Assembly (NCBI RefSeq): GCF_014651115.1
Contig: NZ_BMWG01000013.1
Coordinates: 1-64,000, forward strand
Direction of reading: 5' to 3'
DNA length: 64,000 nucleotides
Origin: Streptomyces inusitatus
GTDB lineage: Bacteria; Actinomycetota; Actinomycetes; Streptomycetales; Streptomycetaceae
Shown here: positions 49,548-58,832 of the stretch, one piece after another
How the letters are laid out: the number at the start of each line of letters is the position of its first letter
Numbering within the stretch: position 1 is the stretch's first letter
Program-made: the position numbers and the translations under genes
The notes under the pieces: model-generated
What the model was told of the DNA's origin: nothing
What the model saw: only the letters and a program-made list of their open reading frames with translations
The model's database searches: none

Positions 49548-51686
49548 TCAGAACCGGCCGCCTCCCATCCGGCCGCGCGTCCCACCGCCGCCGAAGCTGC
49601 CGGGCCCGCCGCCGCCGAAGCCGCCGCCCCCACCGCCGCCGCCGAAGAGCCCGCCGAGGATGATCCCGCCGAGCACCGCGCCGCCGAGCCCGCCGCCGGG
49701 GCCGCCCGCCCGGCCCCCGCCGAAGCCGCCGCCCGGACCGAAGCCGCCGCCGCCCCCGTACCCCCGTACATCGTTCTCGGCCAGGCTCTGCGCCTGCCGC
49801 GCCAGCGCGTCCGCCTGCTGCGCCTCGGCCAGCGCGCCCTGGACGTCGCCCTGGTCCGCCGCCGCCCCGGCCAGCTCGCCGGAGCGGCGCAGCCGCCGCT
49901 GGGCCTCCGCGAGCCGGGTCCTGGCCTCGCTGCCGACGGCCCCCCGGTGTGTGGTGATGTAGTCGGCCGCCGCGCCGATCGCCGAACCGGCGGTGAGCGT
50001 CGCCTGCTCCAGCAGCGCCCTGGCCCGCCGGGTCCCGCGCTCGTTCTCCCGGGCCCCGGCCAGCGCCTCGTCCAGCCCCGCGTCCGCCTCCTCGACCCGC
50101 CGCAGCGCGTCGATCGGGTCGTAGGGACCTGCCGCCAGCTCCGTACGCACCTCCGCCGCGACCGTCTCGGCGCGGGCGATCCGGCCCTGGAGGGCGGCGG
50201 TCGGGGTGCCCGTGGGAACGCCCTTCAGCAGCCCGCGCGCCTCGGCGAGATCGCTGTCGGTCTCGGTGAGCGCGCCCGGCAGCCGGCCCACCGCCTCGGC
50301 GAGTTCCCCGGCGCGCCGCTCCACGGCGTCCATCAGCTGTCCGGCCTGGGCGAGCGCCCCCTCCGCCGCGCGCACCCGCACGGCCGCCGCCCCGTTGTCG
50401 CCGGCCGCGACCGCCTCTTGGGCCCGGTCCAGACCGGCGCGCGCGAAGTCCAGGCGCTCCTTGGCCTGTACGGCGCTGTCGGCGACGGGCGCGGCGGCGG
50501 AGGGGGCGTACCGCTCGCGCATCACCGAGAGGGTCGCCTCGGCGGTGATCAGCCGTCCGTCGAGCCGGGTGAAGGCCGCGGCGGCCCCGGCGAGCGCGGC
50601 GGGGGCGTTCCGCTCCAGATCGCGCAGCCGGTCGAAGGCGGCCGACTCCGAGTCGAGGCGGCGGTTGGCGTCCGCGCAGCGGGACAGGATCTCGTCGAGC
50701 ATCCGCCGGCGGGTCCCGTCGTCCTCCGGGTGGGCGTCGTCGAGCTGCTGCCGCAGCCGGAAGGCGGCCATCAGCTGGGTCTTGGCGTATCCGGCCGCCT
50801 CCTGGAACGGTCTCGCCGCGTCGTCGCCGAACTGGGCCGCGGCGAAGCCCAGCTCCTCCTGGCTGGTGCGCAGGGCGTCGTCCGTGTCGACCAGCGCCTG
50901 CCGGGCGTCCGCGTCCAGCTCGGCGAGCGGCTTCGGCGGGGGCGGCCCGCCGCTCCAGCCGCCGTCGCCGCGCGGGGTGGTCCGGGCTGTGGCGCGCCTT
51001 CGGCGTCTGGTGTACGCGTACGCCCCGATCGCGGCGGCCCCGCCGAGCAGGGCGACGGGGAGCACCAGATCGCTCGCGCCCGCCCCGGAGTCCGGTCCGG
51101 AGCCCGGTCCGCCGGGGTCGCGCGGACCGGGGGTGACGGCGGGCGTCGGCACGGGCCGGCCGCTCAGCACCGCCGCGTAGCCGTCGGCCGCGCCGATGGC
51201 CGCGCCCGCCCAGTCGCTCTGCCGGAGCGAGGGTTCGACGGCGGTGCTCGCGACCCGGGCGAGCTGGGCGTCGGTGAGGCGGGAGGAGGCGTCCACCCGG
51301 TAGGCGTACTGGCGGTCGTGGGTGGCGATCGCGAGGAGTACGTCGTTCTGGCCGAGGCCGTTCTTCCGGGCGGTGGCGTCGGCCCACTCCTGGGCGGAGC
51401 GGCCGGAGAAGTCCCGGACATAGACGGTGAAGAGCTGGATCCGCTGCTCGTCGTAGAGGCGGTCGAGGGCCGCCGCGACCTCGGGTTCGCGGTCGCCGAG
51501 GGCGTTCACCCGGTCGGTGATCTGGCCTTCGCGGGAGAGGGTCACCGGCTCGTCGGCGGGCAGCGCCCGGACGGCGTTCCCCGTGGTGGCGTCTCCCGCG
51601 GCGGTGGAGCCGGGAGCGGCGGGCACGAGCAGCCAGCACGCCGCCACCAGTGAGGCAGGCAGGGCCCGGGCGGCTGTTCGTGTCAC
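49548..51686 (-). CDS. TPM-domain membrane protein with Gly-rich tail
   Basis: A 712-residue protein. After a signal-like N-terminus (~1-30) a TPM-type domain lies outside (ITDRVNALGDREPEVAAALDRLYDEQRIQLFTVYVRDFSGRSAQEWADATARKNGLGQNDVLLAIATHDRQYAYRV), followed by a membrane helix (LVLPVALLGGAAAIGAYAY) near residue 215, a long Ala-rich coiled coil (~255-600) in the cytosol and a Gly-rich tail of about 75 residues (FGGGGGGGGFGGGG-like). TPM proteins aid photosystem repair in plants and appear with PspA in bacteria. The GTG at 51686 follows TAGCCT by 7 bases without a ribosome site (leaderless). Confidence 0.88.
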   Translation of the reverse strand: MTRTAARALPASLVAACWLLVPAAPGSTAAGDATTGNAVRALPADEPVTLSREGQITDRVNALGDREPEVAAALDRLYDEQRIQLFTVYVRDFSGRSAQEWADATARKNGLGQNDVLLAIATHDRQYAYRVDASSRLTDAQLARVASTAVEPSLRQSDWAGAAIGAADGYAAVLSGRPVPTPAVTPGPRDPGGPGSGPDSGAGASDLVLPVALLGGAAAIGAYAYTRRRRRATARTTPRGDGGWSGGPPPPKPLAELDADARQALVDTDDALRTSQEELGFAAAQFGDDAARPFQEAAGYAKTQLMAAFRLRQQLDDAHPEDDGTRRRMLDEILSRCADANRRLDSESAAFDRLRDLERNAPAALAGAAAAFTRLDGRLITAEATLSVMRERYAPSAAAPVADSAVQAKERLDFARAGLDRAQEAVAAGDNGAAAVRVRAAEGALAQAGQLMDAVERRAGELAEAVGRLPGALTETDSDLAEARGLLKGVPTGTPTAALQGRIARAETVAAEVRTELAAGPYDPIDALRRVEEADAGLDEALAGARENERGTRRARALLEQATLTAGSAIGAAADYITTHRGAVGSEARTRLAEAQRRLRRSGELAGAAADQGDVQGALAEAQQADALARQAQSLAENDVRGYGGGGGFGPGGGFGGGRAGGPGGGLGGAVLGGIILGGLFGGGGGGGGFGGGGPGSFGGGGTRGRMGGGRF

Positions 51687-51807
51687 ATTTGGGAGGCTAT
51701 GTCCGCCACTCGGGCCGCGCGACCCGGCCGCATGACGGGCCGCCCGCCGGGGCGGGCGGCCGTCACTGTCAGTGGTGGCGTCTACCGTGGTGCGTGAAGG
51801 CCGGAGC

Positions 51808-52578
51808 TCACTCCCCCCGCCGTCTGATCTTGTTCCCCAGCCACACCAGAGGGTCGTACTTCCGGTCCGCGGCCCGTTCCTTGAGAGGAATCAGCGCATT
51901 GTCCGTGATCTTGATCCCTTCGGGGCACACCTCGGTGCAGCACTTGGTGATGTTGCAGTAGCCGAGCCCGTGCTCCTCCTGAGCGGTCTTCTTGCGGTCG
52001 AGGCCCGACTCGGCCGCCGCGTCCAGGGGGTGCATGTCCAGTTCGGCCACCCGCATCAGAAAGCGCGGACCGGCGAAGGCCGGTTTGTTCTCCTCGTGGT
52101 CCCGCACCACATGACAGGTGTCCTGGCAGAGGAAGCACTCGATGCACTTGCGGAACTCCTGGGAGCGGTCCACATCGACCTGCCGCATCCGGTAGTCGCC
52201 CGCCGCCACCCCGGGCGGCGGGACGAAGGAGGGCACATCCCTGGCCTTGGCGTAGTTGAAGGACACGTCCGTCACCAGATCGCGCACCACGGGAAAGGCC
52301 CGCAGCGGGGTCACGGTGATCGTCTCCTCACGCGTGAAGACGGACATCCGGGTCATGCACATCAGCCGCGGCCTGCCGTTGATCTCCGCGCTGCACGAGC
52401 CGCACTTGCCCGCCTTGCAGTTCCAGCGGACCGCGAGATCGGAGGCCTGGGTGGCCTGGAGCCGGTGGATGATGTCCAGGACCACCTCGCCCTCGTTGAC
52501 CTCGACGGTGAAGTCCTCCAGCTCCCCGCCGTCCTGGTCGCCCCGCCACACCCTGAAGCCGGCTTGGTACGAACTCAC
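51808..52578 (-). CDS. sdhB: Succinate dehydrogenase/fumarate reductase iron-sulfur subunit
   Basis: A 256-residue protein that carries electrons from the flavoprotein to the membrane. The [2Fe-2S] site is in NCKAGKCGSCSAEINGRPRLMC and the [4Fe-4S]/[3Fe-4S] sites are in CIECFLCQDTCHV and CCTEVCPEGI. Length is normal. The ATG at 52578 overlaps the sdhA stop (ATGA), so it is coupled. It differs from the main streptomycete SdhB by the short form typical of the second, fumarate-reductase-like complex. The operon order is sdhC-sdhA-sdhB. Confidence 0.95.
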   Translation of the reverse strand: MSSYQAGFRVWRGDQDGGELEDFTVEVNEGEVVLDIIHRLQATQASDLAVRWNCKAGKCGSCSAEINGRPRLMCMTRMSVFTREETITVTPLRAFPVVRDLVTDVSFNYAKARDVPSFVPPPGVAAGDYRMRQVDVDRSQEFRKCIECFLCQDTCHVVRDHEENKPAFAGPRFLMRVAELDMHPLDAAAESGLDRKKTAQEEHGLGYCNITKCCTEVCPEGIKITDNALIPLKERAADRKYDPLVWLGNKIRRRGE

Positions 52579-54542
52579 TCGTAGAGCTCCTCTTCGGCGA
52601 GGTACTTGACCAGCTCCTCCTTCTCGAAGAGAGCGAGCAGGTCCGGACGGATGGGCTCGGTGGTGCGGCGTTCCAGTGCGATCCGGCCGCGCGCCGGTTC
52701 GTCACCGGGGGTGTCGGGGCCGGTCAGCCGGCAGAGCAGATTCACCCGCCGCCAGTCGCGTTCCATCGTGGGGCAGTCCTCCCGGGTGTGCCCGCCCCGG
52801 CTCTCGGTGCGCTCCCGGGCGGCCCGGGCCACACACTCGCTGACCAGCAGCATGTTCCGCAGATCCAGGGCGAGGTGCCAGCCGGGGTTGAACTGCCGGT
52901 GTCCCTCCACCCCGGCCCGCCCGGCCCGTACGCGCAGCTCGGCCAGGCGTTTCAGGGCCTGGGTCATCTCGCCCTCCCGGCGGATGATCCCGACCAGGTC
53001 GTTCATGGTCTGCTGGAGCTCCTGATGGAGGGTGTACGGATTCTCCGGGGGAGCGCCGTCCGTCGTGTCCGGGGCGCTGAAGGGGCGCAGCGCCTCGGCG
53101 GCGGCGGTCTCGATCTCGGCCTCGCTCACCTCCGGCCGGACGGCGGAGGCCGTCGCGTGGCCGGCCGCGTGGAGTCCGGCGCGTCGGCCGAAGACCAGCA
53201 GATCGGAGAGGGAGTTGCCGCCGAGCCGGTTCGATCCGTGCATCCCGCCCGCGACCTCGCCCGCCGCGAACAGCCCGGGGACGCCGAGGGCGGCCGCGCT
53301 GTCGGAGTCGACCGCGATGCCGCCCATGACGTAGTGGCAGGTGGGGCCGACCTCCATGGCCTCGGCGGTGATGTCGACGTCCGCCAGCTCCTTGAACTGG
53401 TGGTACATCGACGGCAGCCGCCGCCGGATCACCTCGGCCGGCATCCGGGTGGAGACATCGAGGAAGACCCCGCCGTGCGGGGAGCCCCGGCCCGCCTTCA
53501 CCTCGGAGTTGATGGCGCGCGCGACCTCGTCGCGGGGGAGCAGCTCGGGCGGGCGGCGGTTGTGGTCCGGGTCCTCGTACCAGCGGTCGCCCTCGGCCTC
53601 GGTCTGCGCGTACTTCTCCTTGAACACGTCCGGCACATAGTCGAACATGAACCGTTTGCCCTCGGAGTTGCGCAGCACCCCGCCGTCGCCGCGCACCGAC
53701 TCGGTGACGAGGATGCCCTTGACCGAGGGGGGCCAGACCATCCCGGTCGGATGGAACTGCACGAACTCCATGTTGAGCAGCGGCGCTCCGGCGAGCAGTG
53801 CCAGCGCGTGTCCGTCGCCGGTGTACTCCCAGGAGTTGGAGGTCACCTTGAAGGACTTGCCGATCCCGCCGGTGGCGAGGACGACCGCGGGGGCCTCCAG
53901 CACGAAGAAGCGGCCGGACTCCCGCTCGTAGCAGAACGCCCCCGCGACCCGGCCCGCGCCCCCGTTCCCGTTCCCGTTCCCGGGATCGTCTCCGGGGCCG
54001 TGGTCCTTGAGAATCCTGGTGACGGTGCACTCCTGGAAGATCTTGAGCCGTGCCTCGTAGTCGCCGAACTCCTTCTCGTCCTCCTGCTGGAGCGAGACGA
54101 TCTTCTGCTGGAGGGTGCGGATCAGCTCCAGACCGGTCCGGTCGCCGACATGGGCGAGCCGGGGGTACTCATGGCCGCCGAAGTTGCGCTGGGAGATCCT
54201 GCCGTCGGCGGTGCGGTCGAAGAGCGCTCCCCAGGTCTCCAGCTCCCAGACCCGTTCCGGGGCCTCCTGGGCGTGGAGCTCGGCCATCCGCCACTGGTTG
54301 AGGAACTTGCCGCCGCGCATGGTGTCGCGGAAGTGGACCTGCCAGTTGTCCCCGGAGTTCACATTGCCCATGGAGGCGGCGATGCCGCCCTCCGCCATCA
54401 CGGTGTGGGCCTTGCCGAAGAGGGACTTGCAGATCACGGCGGTACGCGCGCCCCGCTCCCGGGCCTCGATCGCGGCCCGCAGCCCGGCCCCTCCCGCGCC
54501 CACCACGACGACGTCCCACTGCTGTCGTTCGAGCCGCGTCAT
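52575..54542 (-). CDS. sdhA: Succinate dehydrogenase/fumarate reductase flavoprotein
   Basis: A 655-residue FAD-linked subunit. The FAD-binding GAGGAGLRAAIEARERGARTAVI is at residue ~15-40, the covalent-FAD His lies near KAHTVMAEGGIAASMGN, the catalytic Arg region is in EFVQFHPTGMVWPP, and GLFAAGEVAGGMHGSNRLGGNSLSDLLVFGRRAG closes the site. It oxidises succinate or reduces fumarate. The ATG at 54542 shares a base with the sdhC stop (TGATG). Inside it a Gly/Asn-rich loop (PGDDPGNGNGNGGAG) near residue 195 is an unusual insertion. Its partner is a single large membrane subunit. Confidence 0.95.
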   Translation of the reverse strand: MTRLERQQWDVVVVGAGGAGLRAAIEARERGARTAVICKSLFGKAHTVMAEGGIAASMGNVNSGDNWQVHFRDTMRGGKFLNQWRMAELHAQEAPERVWELETWGALFDRTADGRISQRNFGGHEYPRLAHVGDRTGLELIRTLQQKIVSLQQEDEKEFGDYEARLKIFQECTVTRILKDHGPGDDPGNGNGNGGAGRVAGAFCYERESGRFFVLEAPAVVLATGGIGKSFKVTSNSWEYTGDGHALALLAGAPLLNMEFVQFHPTGMVWPPSVKGILVTESVRGDGGVLRNSEGKRFMFDYVPDVFKEKYAQTEAEGDRWYEDPDHNRRPPELLPRDEVARAINSEVKAGRGSPHGGVFLDVSTRMPAEVIRRRLPSMYHQFKELADVDITAEAMEVGPTCHYVMGGIAVDSDSAAALGVPGLFAAGEVAGGMHGSNRLGGNSLSDLLVFGRRAGLHAAGHATASAVRPEVSEAEIETAAAEALRPFSAPDTTDGAPPENPYTLHQELQQTMNDLVGIIRREGEMTQALKRLAELRVRAGRAGVEGHRQFNPGWHLALDLRNMLLVSECVARAARERTESRGGHTREDCPTMERDWRRVNLLCRLTGPDTPGDEPARGRIALERRTTEPIRPDLLALFEKEELVKYLAEEELYE

Positions 54543-55363
54543 CAGAAGAACCTCGGATCGTCGAAGGCGCCGGAGGCGACGAGATAGACATAGAAGTCGG
54601 CGAGTCCGACGCTGATCAGCGATGCCCAGGCGAGCTGCATATGACGTGCGTTCAGCTTGCTGACCCAGCCCCACAGCCGGTAGCGCACCGGATGCCGGGA
54701 GAAGTGCTTCAGCCGTCCGCCGACGATGTGCCGGCAGGAGTGGCAGGAGAGGGTGTACGCCCAGATCAGCACGATGTTCACCAGGAAGACGACGGTGCCG
54801 AGGCCCATGTGTCCCCAGGCGTACTGCTCGTCGCGGAAGGTGAGCACGGTGTCGTAGGTGAGGATCCCGGCGACCAGCAGAGCCGCGTAGAAGAAGTACC
54901 GGTGGAGATTCTGGAGGATCAGCGGGAAGCGGGTCTCCCCGGTGTACTTCTTGTGCGGCTCGGCGACCGCGCAGGCCGGCGGTGAGGCCCAGAAGCCCCG
55001 GTAGTAGGCCTTGCGGTAGTAGTAGCAGGTCAGCCGGAAGCCCAGCGGGAAGATCAGGATCAGCAGCGCGGGGGAGAGCCCCCACCAGCCGCCGATGATC
55101 TCCCAGTTCGGGCCGCCCCTCATCGGTGCGCAGTTCTCCGAGAGGCAGGGCGAGTAGAAGGGCGAGACATAGGGCGCGGCGTAGTAGTCCGCGTTGGCGA
55201 ACGCCCGCCAGGTCGAGTAGAGGACGAAGGCGAGCAGTCCGCCGGCGGTCAGCGCCGGGGAGAGCCACCATCGGTCCGTCCGCAGATGACGGGCCCCGAT
55301 GGTGGCGCGCGTCGCGCCGTGCACGCCCGAATGAGTAGGAGGTGGTTCCGTACCAGTGGCCAA
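54542..55363 (-). CDS. Fused-type membrane anchor of succinate dehydrogenase (sdhC-like)
   Basis: A 273-residue inner-membrane protein with about five hydrophobic segments (ALTAGGLLAFVLYSTW, ALLILIFPLGFRLTC, YFFYAALLVAGILTY, GLGTVVFLVNIVLIWAYT, LAWASLISVGLADFYVYLV). His in LHRYFF, RHIVGG and ARHMQL may bind heme b. It carries the quinone site as one larger subunit rather than an SdhC/SdhD pair, as in the second Sdh of streptomycetes. The start is a TTG at 55363, with AGGAGA 5 bases upstream. It is translated ahead of sdhA with a one-base overlap. Confidence 0.85.
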   Translation of the reverse strand: MATGTEPPPTHSGVHGATRATIGARHLRTDRWWLSPALTAGGLLAFVLYSTWRAFANADYYAAPYVSPFYSPCLSENCAPMRGGPNWEIIGGWWGLSPALLILIFPLGFRLTCYYYRKAYYRGFWASPPACAVAEPHKKYTGETRFPLILQNLHRYFFYAALLVAGILTYDTVLTFRDEQYAWGHMGLGTVVFLVNIVLIWAYTLSCHSCRHIVGGRLKHFSRHPVRYRLWGWVSKLNARHMQLAWASLISVGLADFYVYLVASGAFDDPRFF

Positions 55364-55401
55364 CGAGTTCTCCTAGAACCTGCCGGTTGGGGCAGAGCGG
55401 A

Positions 55402-55653
55402 TCAGGGAGCGTGCCGGTCGCGGACTCCCAGACCCTCGTCGTCCGAGTCCGTCCACAGTGCGGTGTCGTAGGGCGTGTCGGGGATGGTGACCAGCTCCGG
55501 GCGGTCCTGCCGGGTCTGCCCGGCCGCTTCGCGGACCGGCGGCAGGTCGCCGCGGCCGGGCGGCCGGCCGACGGTCCGTTCCAGCTCCTCGACCCGCTGT
55601 GCCAGCTCGTCGAGGCGGTTTCTCAGTGTGTCCAGTTCTGCCTGCTGGGACAT
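55402..55653 (-). CDS. Small coiled-coil protein upstream of the sdh operon
   Basis: An 83-residue protein with a leucine-heptad coiled coil at the start (ELDTLRNRLDELAQRVEELERTVG) and an acidic, disordered end (DTPYDTALWTDSDDEGLGVRD). GAGGG lies before the ATG at 55653. It is 38 bases upstream of sdhC on the same strand and would share its transcript. No function is known; it could be a regulator or a stabiliser of the complex. A recurring streptomycete neighbour of this sdh locus, as far as I recall. Confidence 0.65.
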   Translation of the reverse strand: MSQQAELDTLRNRLDELAQRVEELERTVGRPPGRGDLPPVREAAGQTRQDRPELVTIPDTPYDTALWTDSDDEGLGVRDRHAP

Positions 55654-55665
55654 GACTTGCCCTCA

Positions 55666-55989
55666 CTTCCGCAGGGTGCGGGTGGCGTCGCTCATGCGCC
55701 TGCGAGTGTTGCGCCTCACATCCCCCTTGGGAAGGGGATGCGCGGGATTCTCATCCCCTCTCATGCGCTCTCGTCGCCTGCGCCCGACGCTCCCCTGATG
55801 GGTTCTGCCGTGGTGACCCCATTTTCACCGTTTTTACCGGAAGATGTGCGGCTGGTCATTGCACCGCACGGGTGGTTTCGGGGTGGGGCGCGCCGTGTCT
55901 GCGGTGGCGGCGCGCCTCCTTCCCCTTCAGTGAAGTGAGACCAGTGTGATCATCCCAATTCCGTAAAACAGGATGAAGAGGTATAGACC
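55666..55989. other. Intergenic region before the LpqW-like gene
   Basis: No gene seen in either strand. It holds divergent promoters: one for the small coiled-coil/sdh operon (leftwards) and one for the lipoprotein (rightwards). The stretch CCCCTTGGGAAGGGG near 55722-55740 can form a small hairpin. GAAGAGG stands 8 bases before the ATG at 55990. Confidence 0.5.
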
Positions 55990-58527
55990 ATGTCCCAGGT
56001 CGACGAGCCAAACGGGAGGCCCGGCTCCCGGACCTCGCGGGCCACCGGCGGCATCCGGGCCTCCCGGGCGCTCCGCTCCGTCGCGCTGCTCGCCGGCGGA
56101 GCGCTCGCGCTGCCCGCCCTGTCGGGGTGCGCGGCCGACGACTCAGCCGGCCGCGCCGCCGCCCAGGACATCGCGGCGGCGAAGCGGGACAAGGTCGCCG
56201 ACGGGGGGAAGCTCCGCTGGGCGGTCGACGCGACCCCCGCCACCCTGAACGCCTTCCAGGCCGACGCCGACGCCGCCACCGCCCGGGTCGCCGGGGCCGT
56301 ACTCCCCTCTCTCTTCACGATCGACGCGGCCGGCCGCCCGCAGCGCAACCCCGACTATGTGGAGTCGGCCGAGATCGTGGAGCGCGAACCCAAACAGGTC
56401 GTCCTCTACAAGCTCAACCAGAAGGGGGTCTGGAGCGACGGCCGGGAGATCGGCGCCCCCGACTTCGTCGCCCAGTGGCGCGCCCTCAGCGGCCGGGACA
56501 CCGCGTTCTGGACCGCCCGCAACGCCGGGTACGACCGGATCGAGGAGATCCAGAAGGGCGCCAACGACCTGGAGGTCAAGGTGACCTTCAAGAAGCCCTA
56601 CGCCGACTGGCGGTCCCTGTTCACCCCCCTCTATCCCAAGGACGTGACCGGTTCCCCGAACGCGTTCAACGACGGGGCGCGGAACAAGCTCAAGGCCACG
56701 GCGGGCCCGTTCCAGCTTGCGGCGCTCGACCGCAAGGCGGGCACCACCACCCTCGTACGCAACCCCCGCTGGTGGGGCGAGCAGGCCAAACTCGACTCGC
56801 TGGTGCTCACCGCCGTACCGCGCGAGAAGCGGGCCGCCGCCCTCGCGAGCGGAAAGGTCGACCTCGCGGAGATCGACCGGACGACCGTGAACCGGATCGC
56901 CCTGGCCGAGCGGGACGCCGAGGACGCACGGAACGCACAGGCCGCCCGGGCCACCGAGGGCGCCTCGGCCGCCCGCGAAGAGGGGGACACGAGCGCCGCC
57001 CGGCCCGCCCACGGCCCCGCCGCCGCCCTCACCACCTCCGCCGTCCTGCGCTCCTGGGCGCTGGCCAACGGCTCCGACGAGGAGAAGGCCGAAGCCGCGC
57101 AGGCCGCCCGCGCACGGCACGCCAAGGCCGTCACCGCCTACGCCGGGGAGCAGCAGGGTCTGCGCGGCCTGGTGGTCCGCAAATCCCTGGAGCCCGCCTT
57201 CACCCAGCTCGCGCTGAACGGGGAGTCGGGCCCGCTCGCCGACGACCGGGTGCGCCGGGCCATCGCCCGCGCGCTGGACCGCGAGGAACTCGCCGAGACC
57301 GTGCTGGGCCCGCTCGGGCTGCCCGCTGCCCCGCCCGGAAGCCATCTGGCGCTCGCGGGCCAGCGCGCGTACACCGACAACAGCGGGGCGCTCGGCGAAC
57401 AGAACACCCAGGAGGCACAGGCCCTCCTCGCCGACGCGGGCTGGGTGCCCGGCGGCGCGCTCAAGAAGCCCCAGCCGGCCAAGGCGGGCGGCGAGGCGGA
57501 GGAGAGCGCGTCCCCCGAGGACGGGGACGCGGAGGACGCGGAGGACGCGGAAGACGGAGAGGACGGGAAGAGCGGGGACGGCAAGAACACCGGACGCGCG
57601 GCGAAGGCCGAGGAGGCCGACGTCCCCTCCAATGACGGTCTGTACATCGTCGGTGACGACGAGGCCGCCGGTGAGGCCAGGGCCGCCCACGGCAGCGGCT
57701 CGGGCACCGCGTACGTCCTCGCCCCGGCCCCGGTGACCTTCCAGGAGCTGGCCGTCCAGCCCCGGACCGCCGCCGCTCCGCGCGAGAGCCGCGTCAGAGC
57801 GGCGGCGTCCCAGCGGGCGCGCGGCGGCGCCCCGGGGGGGGGCGCGGGGGCCCATGCCCCCCCGGGGGGCGCGGGCCCCCCGGGGGGCCCCCCTGCCGTC
57901 GCCGCCGGGGGACGGCTGGGCAAGGACGGCAAGCCGCTCACTCTGCGGTTCGTCCTGCCGTCGGGCCCCGGCTCGGAGTCGCTGCGCGCCGTCGGGAGCA
58001 AGATCGCCCGAATGCTGGACCGCATCGGCATCCGCACGGAGATCAGCAAGGTCCCGGACGAGAACTACTTCAAGGACCACATCGCCTCGGGCCAGTACGA
58101 CCTGGCGCTCTACTCCTGGCCCGCCACCGCCTACCCGGCGACGGACGCCCGCCCCATCTACGCCAAGCCCGAGCCCGCGGGCGACGGCTCGCTGCTGGTG
58201 GAGCAGAACTACACCCGGGTGGGAACCGACTACATCGACCAGCTCTTCGAGCAGGCGGCGTCCGAGCTGGACGAGGAGGAGGCCCGGGACCTGGTGCGCC
58301 GGGCCGACGCCCGGATCTGGGCCGCCGCCGGGTCGATCCCGCTCTATCAGCGGCCCGAGCTGGTCGCGGCCAGGCCCGCCGTACGCAACGCCGGGGCCTT
58401 CGGCTTCGCCGCTCCCCGCTACCAGGACATCGGCTTCGCCGCCCCGAAGCCCAAGGCGAAGGCGAAGGCCGCAGCGGCCCCCGCCCACCGCGTCGAAACC
58501 GACCAGAACCGCTCTGACCAGCACTGA
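55990..58527 (+). CDS. LpqW-like SBP_bac_5 lipoprotein with low-complexity inserts
   Basis: An 845-residue exported lipoprotein. The signal peptide ends in LPALSGC (Cys ~46) and is lipidated. The core is a family 5 substrate-binding fold (RNPDYVESAEIVEREPKQVVLYKLNQKGVWSDGREIGAPDFVAQWRAL; TLRFVLPSGPGSESLRAVGSKIARMLDRIGI). In Mycobacterium tuberculosis lpqW adjoins typA, as this gene does, so it may act in cell-wall glycolipid synthesis rather than transport. Two acidic/Ala-rich inserts (~500-570 and ~600-640) make it longer than the usual 600-700. The second is coded by a homopolymer-rich stretch at 57830-57900. Confidence 0.8.
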   Translation: MSQVDEPNGRPGSRTSRATGGIRASRALRSVALLAGGALALPALSGCAADDSAGRAAAQDIAAAKRDKVADGGKLRWAVDATPATLNAFQADADAATARVAGAVLPSLFTIDAAGRPQRNPDYVESAEIVEREPKQVVLYKLNQKGVWSDGREIGAPDFVAQWRALSGRDTAFWTARNAGYDRIEEIQKGANDLEVKVTFKKPYADWRSLFTPLYPKDVTGSPNAFNDGARNKLKATAGPFQLAALDRKAGTTTLVRNPRWWGEQAKLDSLVLTAVPREKRAAALASGKVDLAEIDRTTVNRIALAERDAEDARNAQAARATEGASAAREEGDTSAARPAHGPAAALTTSAVLRSWALANGSDEEKAEAAQAARARHAKAVTAYAGEQQGLRGLVVRKSLEPAFTQLALNGESGPLADDRVRRAIARALDREELAETVLGPLGLPAAPPGSHLALAGQRAYTDNSGALGEQNTQEAQALLADAGWVPGGALKKPQPAKAGGEAEESASPEDGDAEDAEDAEDGEDGKSGDGKNTGRAAKAEEADVPSNDGLYIVGDDEAAGEARAAHGSGSGTAYVLAPAPVTFQELAVQPRTAAAPRESRVRAAASQRARGGAPGGGAGAHAPPGGAGPPGGPPAVAAGGRLGKDGKPLTLRFVLPSGPGSESLRAVGSKIARMLDRIGIRTEISKVPDENYFKDHIASGQYDLALYSWPATAYPATDARPIYAKPEPAGDGSLLVEQNYTRVGTDYIDQLFEQAASELDEEEARDLVRRADARIWAAAGSIPLYQRPELVAARPAVRNAGAFGFAAPRYQDIGFAAPKPKAKAKAAAAPAHRVETDQNRSDQH

Positions 58528-58832
58528 CCGGGACCCGCCCACTTCCGCAACCTCATTGCCAAAACCTCAGAACTGGCTCAACTCCCTTGCCCGCCGGATT
58601 CCCCGGCGGGCAAGATCATGCCCACCCGTTGACCACGGTTCACGCCCTTTGGCCAGGCCCCCCACCCCCCTCTCCCGCCCGTGTCCGGGGCCCCGAAACC
58701 GGACCGGGAGGCCCCGCGCGCGCGGGCCCCGTACCATGGGACAGAGCCGCGGCGCGTCCGCCCCGGCGGGGCGTACGAGGAAATCGCCGCATTCGACGCC
58801 GCATCCCACGATCGAGAGAAGCGCCAGCCAGC
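58528..58832 (+). promoter_or_regulatory. Terminator and promoter region between lpqW-like gene and typA
   Basis: A 12-bp hairpin (CTTGCCCGCCGG at 58586-58597 with CCGGCGGGCAAG at 58603-58614) ends the lipoprotein gene. The rest must hold the typA promoter. ACGAGG-type ribosome sites are weak; the closest is GAGAAG about 12 bases before the ATG at 58833. Confidence 0.6.

Noticed and set aside
46048..49962. A 1304-codon open frame on the plus strand over the SpoIIE phosphatase and pspA genes
   Set aside because: It is a GC-driven shadow frame, Arg/Pro/Gly-rich, with no domain, and crosses two well-supported genes on opposite strands.
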